Positions 20,211 to 29,498 of a DNA stretch of 64,000 bases are shown here, piece after piece (position 1 is the first letter of the stretch; every line of letters starts with the position of its first letter). The stretch is from Spongiivirga citrea. Lineage in GTDB: Bacteria > Bacteroidota > Bacteroidia > Flavobacteriales > Flavobacteriaceae. The DNA lies in NCBI RefSeq assembly GCF_010671565.1, contig NZ_JAABOQ010000003.1, positions 496,001 to 560,000 on the forward strand, read 5' to 3'. Below the pieces are notes generated by a model. That model saw nothing but the letters and a program-made list of their open reading frames with translations. It was not told the origin of the DNA and made no database searches. A program made the position numbers and the translations under genes.

Positions 20211-22625
20211 TTATTCCGTACGCAAGTTTTTTACGGGGTTTTGCAATGCGGCTCTAATTGTTCCGGTACTGATTGTTGCTAAAGCGATGATGACAGCCAA
20301 TATACCCGCTGCTACAAAAAACCAAACCGACAGGTCTACATGATAGGTATATCCTTCGAGCCAGTTTTTAGCCGCAAGCCAAGCAAAAGGCACTATGATT
20401 ACGAATCCGATTACGACTAGTTTTACAAAATCTTTTGCCAACAGTACTGCTAATGATACCACACTAGCACCTACTACTTTTCTAACTCCAATTTCTTTGG
20501 TTCGCTGATTCACCACCAAAAGCGAAATTGCCAACAAGCCTATGCAGCTAAGTATAATTGCTACAATAGCCCCACTGGTAATTATGGTAATCATTATTTT
20601 TTCCCGTCGTAAGGCCCGGTCAATATTTTCATCTAAAAAAGAGCCTAAAAACTCGGCATTTGGTTCAATGGTTTTCCATGCTGTTTCAATGGCACTAAAA
20701 GATGAAGCAAGATTTTCTGGTGCTACTTTGATATAGGCATAATACAAATCCCAATCATCATTCATGAAAAGAGTAAGAGGCTCAATAGCTTTGTCTAGTT
20801 TGCTAAAATGATAGTCTTTAACCAATCCAACAATCGTATAATTAATGCTGTCACTTAAAACAAATCGCTTTCCTACAGGGTCTTGCTCGCCAAGCTCTTT
20901 AGCCATCGCTTCATTAATTACAACCGATAAACTATCTGCAGCAAAATCTCTATTGAAAGTTCTACCATCAACTATTTCAAGGTCCAGTGTTTCAGGGTAA
21001 TCATAATCAACCACCAACATATGGGTTTTCACTACTCGATCTTTATAGTCAAAACCTAGTCGGCTTATATATGCACTTCCGTCTTTACCCCGACCTAATG
21101 CGTTATCTGATCCCGAAATGCTGAGAATATTCCCATTCCCTGATAATTCTTCGCGTAATAATTGTACTGCGGTATATGAGTTTTTCTTTCCTATTAATGG
21201 TACTGATACTACTTGTTCTTTATTATAACCAAGATCTTTTGTCCGCATATACTCTAACTGCCCCCATAAAACGAACGTCCCACTGATCAATAAAATGGCA
21301 ATAGCGAACTGCACGACCATCAATACATTTCGTAAAGCATTACCACTTTTAACTTCTAATTTTCCTTTTAGTGCTTGTAGTGTTCCTAGCTTAGTTAATA
21401 GTAATGCAGGATATCCGCCTGCGATTAATGTTATTATGAAAAAGATGAAAAAAGAGCCTATTAATAAAGCTGGTGAAAAAGTGTTGCTATAGGTTGCTCC
21501 AGTTCTAAATAGCACTTTAAAATCTTCCAATAACAAGGCGCTTAGTAATGTTCCAATGATGATTGTCGCTAGAAATATCAGAACACTTTCATTCCAAAAC
21601 TGAAGAAAAACATGGCGTTTTGCGGCACCTAATGTTTTACGCATGCCGATTTCCTGTAATCGTCCGGTATTCTTGGCAATGCTCATGTTAATGAAGTTGA
21701 CACAAGCGATAAAAAGAATTAAGAAGGCAATACCTAATACAATATAGGGTAGGCTTTTATTGGTGGTCGCAGTCCCTCTTGAATAGCCTGTAAAGTAAGC
21801 GTCTTTAAAAGGCGATAGGCTTAAATTAATGTACTGGCCATCAGCATCAACTGAAGCACCATCGCGTTTCGCATTGTCTACTTCTTCTGCATAATGCAAA
21901 TTGGTAAATGAATTTGTTGCAGTCTCAAATTGAGATGTTGCGACTCCGTCTTCCAACATTAAAAATACCTGATGATTACTTGACCCCCAATCTTCCATTG
22001 CTTCGTCATGACCAGGATAATTCTCGAAATTGAGCAAAATCTCAAAATCCATGGTGCTGTTTCGCGGAGCGTCTTCAATAATAGCAGTTACCTTAAATGG
22101 TCTTGCTTCTCCCTCAATCATTAAATTGATGGTACTTCCAATGGCATTTTCATCACCAAAAACCGCGCTTGCAATTTCTTTTGCTACTACAGCTGTATTC
22201 CCCTCTTCAAAAGGTTCTTGCTCATTTCCTTTGATAACTGGAAATGAAAAAATAGAAAAGAAATCAGGATCAACCCATGTAAGATCAGCTCCTAACTCTT
22301 TGTCTTTATACACTAGTAATGTGTTTTCTTCTAAATGCCGTGTTATCTTAGCTATTCCAGGAACTTCATCTTTTAAAGTAGGAGCAAGTGGAATTGGATG
22401 TGAAGTATTCGCCTCGGTTCCTTTAGTGCGTTGTGTGGTTATATATACTTGGTGTATGTCATCAATATTTTCATGAAACTGATTGTATGATAACTCAAAA
22501 AGTGCAGCCATACTTAGTAGTATAGCGGCACCAAAAGCAACCGAAAGTCCGATAATATTAAGGAAGGTAAACCCCTTATTTTTTAAGAGGCTTCTCCATG
22601 CAATTTTTAGATAACTTTTAAACAT
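20211..22625 (-). CDS. FtsX/MacB-family ABC transporter permease (array member 2)
   Basis: An 804-residue permease, MFKSYLKIAWRSLLKNKGF at the start and NPVKNLRTE at the end. The first coupling segment GRLQEIGMRKTLGAAK differs from the common R.KEVG form, and the second is NQRTKEIGVRKVVGAS. The first periplasmic domain is acidic and includes a YFTGYSRGT segment where most members have an HLHSD-type motif. All expected membrane segments are present. It follows the first permease of the array after 21 bp. Confidence 0.92.
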   Translation of the reverse strand: MFKSYLKIAWRSLLKNKGFTFLNIIGLSVAFGAAILLSMAALFELSYNQFHENIDDIHQVYITTQRTKGTEANTSHPIPLAPTLKDEVPGIAKITRHLEENTLLVYKDKELGADLTWVDPDFFSIFSFPVIKGNEQEPFEEGNTAVVAKEIASAVFGDENAIGSTINLMIEGEARPFKVTAIIEDAPRNSTMDFEILLNFENYPGHDEAMEDWGSSNHQVFLMLEDGVATSQFETATNSFTNLHYAEEVDNAKRDGASVDADGQYINLSLSPFKDAYFTGYSRGTATTNKSLPYIVLGIAFLILFIACVNFINMSIAKNTGRLQEIGMRKTLGAAKRHVFLQFWNESVLIFLATIIIGTLLSALLLEDFKVLFRTGATYSNTFSPALLIGSFFIFFIITLIAGGYPALLLTKLGTLQALKGKLEVKSGNALRNVLMVVQFAIAILLISGTFVLWGQLEYMRTKDLGYNKEQVVSVPLIGKKNSYTAVQLLREELSGNGNILSISGSDNALGRGKDGSAYISRLGFDYKDRVVKTHMLVVDYDYPETLDLEIVDGRTFNRDFAADSLSVVINEAMAKELGEQDPVGKRFVLSDSINYTIVGLVKDYHFSKLDKAIEPLTLFMNDDWDLYYAYIKVAPENLASSFSAIETAWKTIEPNAEFLGSFLDENIDRALRREKIMITIITSGAIVAIILSCIGLLAISLLVVNQRTKEIGVRKVVGASVVSLAVLLAKDFVKLVVIGFVIIVPFAWLAAKNWLEGYTYHVDLSVWFFVAAGILAVIIALATISTGTIRAALQNPVKNLRTE

Positions 22626-22646
22626 GATTGATTATTTTGATGATGA

Positions 22647-25037
22647 TTATTCCGTACGCAAACTTTTTACAGGGTTTGCTAATGATGCTTTTACCGCATG
22701 AAAACCGACGGTTGCTAACGCTATAATGGATGCTGTAATTCCTGCAAGGGCAAAAATCCACCAATGTAAATCTATTTTATAGGCAAAGTTGTCTAGCCAT
22801 GATTTCATTGTAAACCAAGCAATAGGTGCTGCAATTAAAAATGCAATACCAACTAGTTTCATAAAATCTAATGACAGTAAATTGACCACCGTGCTAACCG
22901 AAGCACCTAGTACTTTTCGGATTCCTATTTCGCGACGACGCTGAAGCATACTATATGCAGCGAGGCCTAATAAACCAAGGCACGAGATAAAAATTGCGAG
23001 AACTGCAAAATTCACGAAGATCTTACCGAAACGTTGTTGCGTTCTGTATTGCCTGTCAAAAGCTTCATCTAAAAAGTAATAGTTAAATGGGTTTGTTGGC
23101 ATTACTTCATTCCATTCTTTTTCTATGCTAGCCATGGTTTGAGCCATATTGTTTGATGATAAAGTCACTGATAAAAAATCACCTCCTTGTTCAGAAACCG
23201 TCATACTTAATGGTCTTATATTTTCTTGAAGTGACTTGAAATGAAAATCTTGCACAACACCTACAATCTTCCCTTTTTTACCCCATTGCGAAAAGTTAGC
23301 GCCCAAAGCTTCTTCAGGCGAAGTGTATCCTAATAATGATACTGCCCGTTCGTTTATAAGCATGGCCGCCACAGAGTCGCTCGAAAAATCTCTTGAAAAC
23401 TCTCTTCCAGCAACGACTTTTAACCCATATTGATTGATAAAATCATAGTCGATAAAAAACGCATCGAGATGTACGGCCAGTTCCTCTTTATTACTGTCTT
23501 CTAAAAGCGAATATGCAACATTGCCTTGTACTCCGGGTACGCTCGAAGTGTAACTAGTTGATTTTATACCCGAAATCCCCTCTAATTTTTGCTGAAGCAT
23601 TTTTCGTTCAGGAACATATCCTGTTTCTAAAATCACCATATGCTCTTTATTGAACCCTAGCTCCTGATTACTCATATATTCCATTTGATTATAGATCACA
23701 ATAGTCCCTATTATCAATGCGATAGAAATGGTGAACTGAGCAATTACTAGGCCTTTTCGTAATAAAATACCTCGAGTTCCTGTGGAGAAATTACCCTTTA
23801 AAACGTTTACAGGTTTAAAAGAAGAAAGTACAAATGCAGGATAGATTCCAGCTAACGCACCAATTAACAATGAGGTGATGAATAGAATAAGTATGTAGCT
23901 AGGGTTTGAAAAAATCCCCTCGCTGATTTCCTTTCCAACTAATTCTTTAAAAGCTGGCAAGGCAATTACAGAAAGAACAACTGATACTAAAAATGCTAGT
24001 ATAGCAATGATAATTGATTCACCTATGAACTGTCTAGATAACTGATTCTTTTCGGCTCCTATTACCTTTCTAACACCAACTTCTTTTGCCCGCTCTACAG
24101 ATCGTGCTGTGGTTAAATTGATAAAATTGATGCAAGCAATGAGCAATATAAAAATGGCTATTATTGAAAATATATAAATTGAATTAATATCACCACTCAT
24201 ACCCTGATTTCGATCGGAATGCAGATACACGTCTTGAAATGGCTCCATTTTTAATGTGACTATTGACTTGTCGTTTCGCATTTGCTCACCAGTATATTTT
24301 TCTAGAAAGCCTATAAATTTTGATTCCAATGCGGCAACATCCACATTCGAATTAAGCCTAACAAAAGCCTCAGGGTCATAAGTGCCCCACATGTCATTAA
24401 TATGGGTCATCACCCCGTTAAAATAGGTGGAAAAAGAAATAACTAATTCAGGTCTAAAGCGAGAATTTTGAGGCGCCTCTTCCATAATACCCGTTACGGT
24501 AAATGTGATATCATTTATATCCTCATTCTTAATTTTTAAGGTTTTTCCAATACTATTTTCATTGCCGAAATATCGCTTTGCAAGCGCCGGCGTAAGTACA
24601 ACGGAATATGGTTCCTTTAACACTGTTGTTTCATCACCCTGTAATAAGGTATAATCAAACATGTCAAAAAACGTCTCGTCCGCTGCTATGGCATTTTCTT
24701 CCTTAAACTTTAAGTCATCATTTCTAACCGCTAATGAAAGACCCATAATTCGAACAGCATCTTCCACCTCAGCGAAATCTTCTTTTACATGCGGTGGAAC
24801 GGCAAGTGCAGGTCGGTCAATTTCTAGAACATCATTTGGCACCTCGACATCGGCTATCAAGCGATAGATATTGTCTTTTTTTGAGTGGAAGTTGTCATAA
24901 CTCAATTCGAAACTGATGTAAAGCACAATTAAAAAAGTTGCGCTTAGACCAACTGCAAGTCCAACAATGTTTATTGCAGAAAAACCTCTTCGTCTCCACA
25001 AGTTTCTAAAAGCGATTTTGATATAGTTTCTAAACAT
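22647..25037 (-). CDS. FtsX/MacB-family ABC transporter permease (array member 1, ATPase-proximal)
   Basis: A 796-residue permease, the first of the array in transcription order and 229 bp downstream of the only ATPase. Start MFRNYIKIAFRNLWRRRGF, tail NPVKSLRTE. Coupling segments VERAKEVGVRKVIGAEK and QRRREIGIRKVLGAS are both close to consensus, and the DVYLHSDRNQG segment near residue 265 is of the form shared by most members. Being next to the ATPase, it is the likeliest cognate partner. The gap between them holds REP-like hairpins that could reduce expression of the whole permease section relative to the ATPase. Confidence 0.93.
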   Translation of the reverse strand: MFRNYIKIAFRNLWRRRGFSAINIVGLAVGLSATFLIVLYISFELSYDNFHSKKDNIYRLIADVEVPNDVLEIDRPALAVPPHVKEDFAEVEDAVRIMGLSLAVRNDDLKFKEENAIAADETFFDMFDYTLLQGDETTVLKEPYSVVLTPALAKRYFGNENSIGKTLKIKNEDINDITFTVTGIMEEAPQNSRFRPELVISFSTYFNGVMTHINDMWGTYDPEAFVRLNSNVDVAALESKFIGFLEKYTGEQMRNDKSIVTLKMEPFQDVYLHSDRNQGMSGDINSIYIFSIIAIFILLIACINFINLTTARSVERAKEVGVRKVIGAEKNQLSRQFIGESIIIAILAFLVSVVLSVIALPAFKELVGKEISEGIFSNPSYILILFITSLLIGALAGIYPAFVLSSFKPVNVLKGNFSTGTRGILLRKGLVIAQFTISIALIIGTIVIYNQMEYMSNQELGFNKEHMVILETGYVPERKMLQQKLEGISGIKSTSYTSSVPGVQGNVAYSLLEDSNKEELAVHLDAFFIDYDFINQYGLKVVAGREFSRDFSSDSVAAMLINERAVSLLGYTSPEEALGANFSQWGKKGKIVGVVQDFHFKSLQENIRPLSMTVSEQGGDFLSVTLSSNNMAQTMASIEKEWNEVMPTNPFNYYFLDEAFDRQYRTQQRFGKIFVNFAVLAIFISCLGLLGLAAYSMLQRRREIGIRKVLGASVSTVVNLLSLDFMKLVGIAFLIAAPIAWFTMKSWLDNFAYKIDLHWWIFALAGITASIIALATVGFHAVKASLANPVKSLRTE

Positions 25038-25266
25038 TACTGTTTGTTTTTTGGTTGATGATTGATTGGTTAAAGACCTACAAGGTTTGTGGTTTTGGTT
25101 GATTGATTTTTGATTGATTATGTTTTTAAAAACCTTGTAAGTCTTGAATTAATGGTTGATTGATTTTTTTTGGTTGCTCTTATTCTTATAATATATGTTG
25201 CTCAGACCTACAAGGAAATCCCTACGTTTCACTTTGGGATGATACCTTGCAGGTCAGGAGATCCTG
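25038..25266. repeat. Intergenic region with two REP-like hairpins
   Basis: Between the ATPase gene and the first permease gene lie two inverted repeats built on the same word. AAGACCTACAAGGTTT (25073-25088) faces AAACCTTGTAAGTCTT (25129-25145). CAGACCTACAAGG (25203-25215) faces CCTTGCAGGTC (25245-25255). A single small copy occurs at 17751-17763. Such ACCTTGCAGGT palindromes are, from memory, scattered through flavobacterial intergenic regions. Transcribed, they would form stems able to stabilise or cut the polycistronic message. No promoter is recognisable here. Confidence 0.65.
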
Positions 25267-25971
25267 CTAGGCTGATGGGGCCGCTGCTGCAAATGGTTTA
25301 TTCTGGCTTTCGGTTACAATTTGTCCGTCAAAAAGATTGATCACTCTATGCGCGTAATGTGAATCGCGATCGGAGTGTGTTACCATTACAATGGTCGTTC
25401 CTTCTTGATTGAGTTCAGTTAATAAATTCATTACTTCGATCCCATTTTTGGAATCTAAATTTCCTGTAGGCTCATCCGCAAGAATTAGTTTCGGATTAGT
25501 TACTACAGCTCTGGCAATTGCCACACGTTGTTGCTGACCACCGGATAACTGCTGTGGAAAATGCTTCTCACGATGTGCTATTTTCATTCGTTCCAGAACC
25601 TTCATCACTTTCTCTTTACGCTCACTTTTTTTCATGTTGAGGTAAATAAGTGGCAATTCGACATTTTCGAAGACTGTTAGTTCATCGATAAGGTTAAAAC
25701 TTTGAAAGACGAAGCCGAGATTTCCTTTTCTAATTCCAGTACGCTGATTTTCTTTCAATCCGCCTACTTCGTGATTGGCAAAGTGGTAGGTCCCTTCCGT
25801 TGGGTTATCTAACATACCGATGATATTTAGAAGCGTAGATTTTCCACATCCTGAAGGGCCCATAATGGCGACGAACTCACCTTCAGCAACACTAAGGTTC
25901 ACATTATTAAGCGCTAAGGTTTCGACTTCTTCGGTTCTAAAACTCTTTTTTAAGTTTTTTGTCTGTATCAT
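25267..25971 (-). CDS. MacB/LolD-type ABC transporter ATPase
   Basis: A 234-residue nucleotide-binding subunit. Walker A is GPSGCGKST (about residues 39-47), the signature is LSGGQQQRVAIARA (about 142-155), Walker B with catalytic glutamate is LILADEPTGNLD, and the switch histidine lies in VTHSD. Length and the short PFAAAAPSA tail fit stand-alone LolD/MacB-type ATPases. Its ATG overlaps the stop of the upstream gene by 4 bp (ATGA), so translation is coupled. It is the only ATPase gene in the visible locus and would have to energise all eleven permeases, unless others lie left of the window. Confidence 0.96.
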   Translation of the reverse strand: MIQTKNLKKSFRTEEVETLALNNVNLSVAEGEFVAIMGPSGCGKSTLLNIIGMLDNPTEGTYHFANHEVGGLKENQRTGIRKGNLGFVFQSFNLIDELTVFENVELPLIYLNMKKSERKEKVMKVLERMKIAHREKHFPQQLSGGQQQRVAIARAVVTNPKLILADEPTGNLDSKNGIEVMNLLTELNQEGTTIVMVTHSDRDSHYAHRVINLFDGQIVTESQNKPFAAAAPSA

Positions 25972-26630
25972 TTCTTGATTGTTATGAATTCTAAATCTTT
26001 AAATTTTCCTGCTGAGTTAAAGCCAGTCCATAGTCCAACTTTATCCGATTTTGTTTTGGTTAATCTCTTTACTTTAAGTGATGGTTCTTTTGAATCGTTT
26101 ACAAAAACCGTTACATGATTCTCTTCAATTTTAATCATGGTCTTAAACCATTCTTCCGGATTTGGCGGATTCATTATCTCATTTTCAAACTCGTCCGTTC
26201 TTTCCTCTCTTAATTTTCTCCAAGTAAACTCAGGATGGTATATGTATTGAACCATATGTGATTTTCTTACTGGTTCTTTAGCGACAAAATTGAATGGCCG
26301 AAAATAAATGGCTTCATAAACAGAGTCATTTTGAATGTTGAATGCAAAGCCAACAAAACTTCTCCCTGGTTTGTTTTCTCCTTTTATTGACAGCGTTAAT
26401 GTCCCATGTTTGAATGATTGATCTTCCAAAACCCCAAGACCATCTCCTTCCTGAGCATTAAATACTATTGCTTCCTTATCCGTTTTATCAATATTAATAG
26501 TTCGGTTAACGGCTCTAATTTTCTTTTCATTTTGTTTAGTACCAATATTAATTGTTTGGGCCATCAATGCATTTGATTCCAACACCATTAAAAACACTAG
26601 TATTAAAAATTGACCTGATTTATACATCAC
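25968..26630 (-). CDS. Secreted jelly-roll (concanavalin/DUF1080-like) protein of unknown role
   Basis: A 220-residue protein with an N-terminal signal peptide (hydrophobic from about residue 8, ending near LMAQ at 25) and one beta-rich domain. Segments such as FVGFAFN...YEAIYFRPFNF, a WFKTMIKIEENHVTVFVND strand region and KVGLWTGFNSAGKFKDL resemble LamG/3-keto-disaccharide hydrolase (DUF1080) folds, which bind or cleave carbohydrates. I see no catalytic signature and make no enzymatic claim. It sits inside the export operon, 16 bp after the adaptor gene and overlapping the ATPase gene, so it is probably a periplasmic or secreted accessory of the exporter. Confidence 0.75.
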   Translation of the reverse strand: MMYKSGQFLILVFLMVLESNALMAQTINIGTKQNEKKIRAVNRTINIDKTDKEAIVFNAQEGDGLGVLEDQSFKHGTLTLSIKGENKPGRSFVGFAFNIQNDSVYEAIYFRPFNFVAKEPVRKSHMVQYIYHPEFTWRKLREERTDEFENEIMNPPNPEEWFKTMIKIEENHVTVFVNDSKEPSLKVKRLTKTKSDKVGLWTGFNSAGKFKDLEFITIKK

Positions 26631-26646
26631 TCTTCTTTTGTTTACA

Positions 26647-27897
26647 TTACTTTAAAACGATTCTTTCCGCATCACCAAAGCTATCATAGCCTGATGTAAT
26701 TACCTGCTCGCCAGCTTCGACTCCTTCTAATAACTCGTAATATCTTGAGTTTTGTTTTCCTATTCTAATAGGTCTTTTATAGGCTTCACCTCCGGCGCCA
26801 TCCACTACAAAAATCCATTGCCCTCCTGTACTTTGAAAGAAACTTCCTTTTGGTAGGAGTAAAGCTTCATTTGAAGCGCCTAATTGTAGCTTGATATTAT
26901 AACTTTGTCCTGTTCTTATTGTTTCTGGTTTCTCATCGGTAAAAACAAGATCCACTTTAAATCTTCCGTTTCTAACTTCTGGATATACCTTACGAACTCG
27001 AAGTTTATATTCTTTACCGTTTCGCTCGAACGAAGCATTTAACTCTCGTTTTACACGATCGATATAGTGCTCATCAATCTCTGCTTCAATCTTATAATTG
27101 GTCAATACATTTACCTGACCAATACGTTGTCCTTGACCGATATTTTGACCGATTTCTGCATCTAAAAATCCTAACTGACCATCGGCTGGAGCACGAACAT
27201 TTAAATGATCCAAACGCTCATACACCATCGATAATGTTTTCTGCATTCTATTGAGATCTGTATCAAGACCAGCTAATGAGGTTTTACGGAGTTTGTTATC
27301 CTGCTCAGTTTGTAGCTTGGCAATTTCGTATTGCTTTTGAGACAACTCGTAATTCTCTTTTGATGTTAAGTACACTTCCTTAGAGATCAGCTCTTCATCA
27401 AATAAGGTTTTGTTTTGATCATAGGCTCTTTTATTTCGTTGCAAGTCGTATTCAGCAGTAGCCAATGATCGTCTTCCTTCAACCTGTCTAGAATCAAAAT
27501 TTAATTTGGTAGAACGTAAATCATTTTGCTTTAATGCAAGGTTACTTTCGCTTGCTAAAATCTGCTCATATAAACTACTATTCTCTAGTTTTAAAATAAT
27601 ATCTCCTTTTTTAACCATCGCACCTTCTTCAATGAGTTTTTCGCTTACGCGACCTCCTTCATAGGCATCCATATAAATAGTACTTATTGGTGCAACCGAT
27701 CCATTTATGGTGATATAGTCATCAAATTTTCCAAAAGAAACGGCAGCAATAGAAACCTTCTCTTTATCCGCTCTATAGGTAGATCCAGAACCTCCTGAAG
27801 CTAATTTCCACACAGCAAAAAGCACGAGAGCTCCAATACCTATGTATAAATAGTGCTTTGGCCTAAGTCCTTTTTTCTTTTCAATTTTTATATCCAT
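26647..27897 (-). CDS. HlyD/MacA-type periplasmic adaptor (membrane fusion protein)
   Basis: A 416-residue protein: short basic cytoplasmic start, one membrane anchor (about residues 16-33), lipoyl-like half (ISTIYMDAYEGGRVSEKLIEE...), a long alpha-helical hairpin (about 105-235), the second lipoyl half (VRAPADGQLGFLDAEIGQ), then beta-barrel and membrane-proximal domains to LEGVEAGEQVITSGYD. It should link the inner-membrane permeases to the TolC-like channel across the periplasm. Its ATG shares one base with the tolC stop codon (TAATG), so the two are translationally coupled. Confidence 0.95.
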   Translation of the reverse strand: MDIKIEKKKGLRPKHYLYIGIGALVLFAVWKLASGGSGSTYRADKEKVSIAAVSFGKFDDYITINGSVAPISTIYMDAYEGGRVSEKLIEEGAMVKKGDIILKLENSSLYEQILASESNLALKQNDLRSTKLNFDSRQVEGRRSLATAEYDLQRNKRAYDQNKTLFDEELISKEVYLTSKENYELSQKQYEIAKLQTEQDNKLRKTSLAGLDTDLNRMQKTLSMVYERLDHLNVRAPADGQLGFLDAEIGQNIGQGQRIGQVNVLTNYKIEAEIDEHYIDRVKRELNASFERNGKEYKLRVRKVYPEVRNGRFKVDLVFTDEKPETIRTGQSYNIKLQLGASNEALLLPKGSFFQSTGGQWIFVVDGAGGEAYKRPIRIGKQNSRYYELLEGVEAGEQVITSGYDSFGDAERIVLK

Positions 27898-29255
27898 TAC
27901 TTTGTATTATCAATATTAAACACTGGTAGTCCGTTGTAAAAATCCAACGTGCTTTTATTTACTTTTAAACGCAATTTTACTTGCAAATTTTCATTCTGTG
28001 CGGTTGCAAAAAGGTTCTTTGCTTGATTTAATTCAATCGCATTTATTAGTCCTTTTTCGTAGCGTTTTTGTCCTATTTTAAACGACAACTCTTGTGATTT
28101 AACACGTTGTTCGCTTTGTTCGAATTCTGTTTGTAATGCATTGCCTTCTTGCACCAATTGTTGTATAAGTTGAAAAAGTTCTTGTTTTTGAACTTCATAA
28201 TTATTCTCGGCACGCATTAATTCCACTTTTTGCTGCTTCACTCTTGATCTAGCTGACCAACCGTTGCTTATTGGAATATTAAGCGCGACTCCTACAAATT
28301 GAGAAGCATTGTCTGTGATCTGTGTATTGAAAGGGATTACACTTCCATCGTCGTTTGTATTTGTTTCAAAAAAACCAGTGCCGTAACCTGCAAAAAGTCT
28401 TAATGATGGATACAGGTTTCCTCTTTCTGCCGCTAATTGTTTTTTAGCCGCTTTTGCTCTTAGTTCTTGCGCTTTTACAATTGGAATAAACTCTTTTGCC
28501 TTAGTAAAAATAGAATCTTGATCTACAATTTTTTCTTGTGCTTTCCTATCCGGATCGTAACCTGAAAGCGAATTAATTTCGATAGTCGATTCCTCTTTCA
28601 AATTCATTTCTTGCATTAAGGTTAGGCGGGCTGTTTTTAAAGTATTCTCATTTTGTGTCACCAATAATTTATCTGCTAATAAGGCAGATTCTGCTTCGTA
28701 TAAGTCAGCGCCGGCTCGTTGCCCAAGTTCAACTTGTCTTTTTACAAGATTATAATTTGTTTGAGATACCTCAACCTGTTCCTTAGAAATTTCTAGTAAG
28801 CCCTCCATAAATTGAATATCATAAAAAGCAGCCATCACTCTAAAAGCTAATAGATATTTTTGTTGTAGCACTTCTTCTTGTGTCGCTTTATAAATAAGCT
28901 TTGATGCCTTTATAGTATTGAGTTTTTGAAAACCCCTAAACAAATCTAAGTTGGCGTCTACAGAATAGTTGTTTGAGAAGAAATCAGTAAATACAATTGC
29001 ATTATTGTTTGGGTCAATTGAGCGACCATAACGAACAAAATAATTAGAAGAAGCATCTACTGTTGGTAATAAATTTCGAAATGATTGTCTATAGGTTTCT
29101 TTACCCGAATCCTTATTGTATTCGAAATCCTTTAATTGAAGGTTATGCGATAACGCATAAGAAACACAATCATCCAAACTCCACGCTTGCTGAGAAAACC
29201 CAGCAGTGATTGTGAGTAGGGTTAGGATGATCGTGAAAAAATACTTGTTGTTCAT
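27897..29255 (-). CDS. TolC-family outer-membrane efflux channel
   Basis: A 452-residue outer-membrane factor. The signal peptide is at about residues 1-21 (cut after AGFSQ). Two repeats of long helices follow with the beta-strand passages typical of TolC (FVRYGRSIDPNN, FAGYGTGFFETN). It is the first gene of the export operon. The sigma-54-like promoter at 29284-29300 leaves only about 20 nt of leader. With the adaptor, ATPase and permeases it forms a MacAB-TolC-like tripartite exporter. Typical substrates of the family are peptides, lipopeptides, siderophores or drugs. None is indicated here. Confidence 0.95.
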   Translation of the reverse strand: MNNKYFFTIILTLLTITAGFSQQAWSLDDCVSYALSHNLQLKDFEYNKDSGKETYRQSFRNLLPTVDASSNYFVRYGRSIDPNNNAIVFTDFFSNNYSVDANLDLFRGFQKLNTIKASKLIYKATQEEVLQQKYLLAFRVMAAFYDIQFMEGLLEISKEQVEVSQTNYNLVKRQVELGQRAGADLYEAESALLADKLLVTQNENTLKTARLTLMQEMNLKEESTIEINSLSGYDPDRKAQEKIVDQDSIFTKAKEFIPIVKAQELRAKAAKKQLAAERGNLYPSLRLFAGYGTGFFETNTNDDGSVIPFNTQITDNASQFVGVALNIPISNGWSARSRVKQQKVELMRAENNYEVQKQELFQLIQQLVQEGNALQTEFEQSEQRVKSQELSFKIGQKRYEKGLINAIELNQAKNLFATAQNENLQVKLRLKVNKSTLDFYNGLPVFNIDNTK

Positions 29256-29283
29256 TTATTGATTGTATATGATGCCAAACTAT

Positions 29284-29300
29284 ATACTATCCGCGTGCCA
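29284..29300 (-). promoter_or_regulatory. Main sigma-54-like promoter of the export operon
   Basis: On the minus strand from 29300 downwards the sequence reads TGGCACGCGGATAGTAT. The -24 box TGGCACG matches the sigma-54 consensus completely. The -12 region is TAGTA instead of TTGCA, at the correct spacing. The expected start point is about 20 nt before the tolC ATG. The neighbouring gene at 29653 encodes a sigma-54 activator, and its presumed binding sites lie upstream at 29364-29402. Confidence 0.75.
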
Positions 29301-29363
29301 TAAAATTAAGTGTTTGATTATCAAATGTTTGTGAGTACACGAGATTGAGATTAAAAATAATTG

Positions 29364-29402
29364 TGTAAAATTTTTATACAAATAGTGTCAATTTTTTTTA
29401 CA
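29364..29402 (-). promoter_or_regulatory. Tandem activator-binding dyads (main copy)
   Basis: Two TGT-N11-ACA dyads, 29364-29380 (TGTAAAATTTTTATACA) and 29386-29402 (TGTCAATTTTTTTTACA), are spaced 22 bp apart. The first begins 64 bp from the first T of the -24 box, exactly as at 5488-5526. They are the likely enhancer for the NtrC-type regulator encoded divergently just to the right. Confidence 0.75.
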
Positions 29403-29498
29403 GTTTAGAAAGAAGATGAGAAAGATGTTTTAGTTTTATTGGGAGAAAGAGAATAAAAAAGCTCCTTTCTTCAGCAAAGTCAAACTATTCTGAGAGGC

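Noticed and set aside
1-25037. The permease array as an assembly error of one repeated gene.
   Set aside because: Members differ along their whole length, including coupling segments and tails, so they are separate genes.
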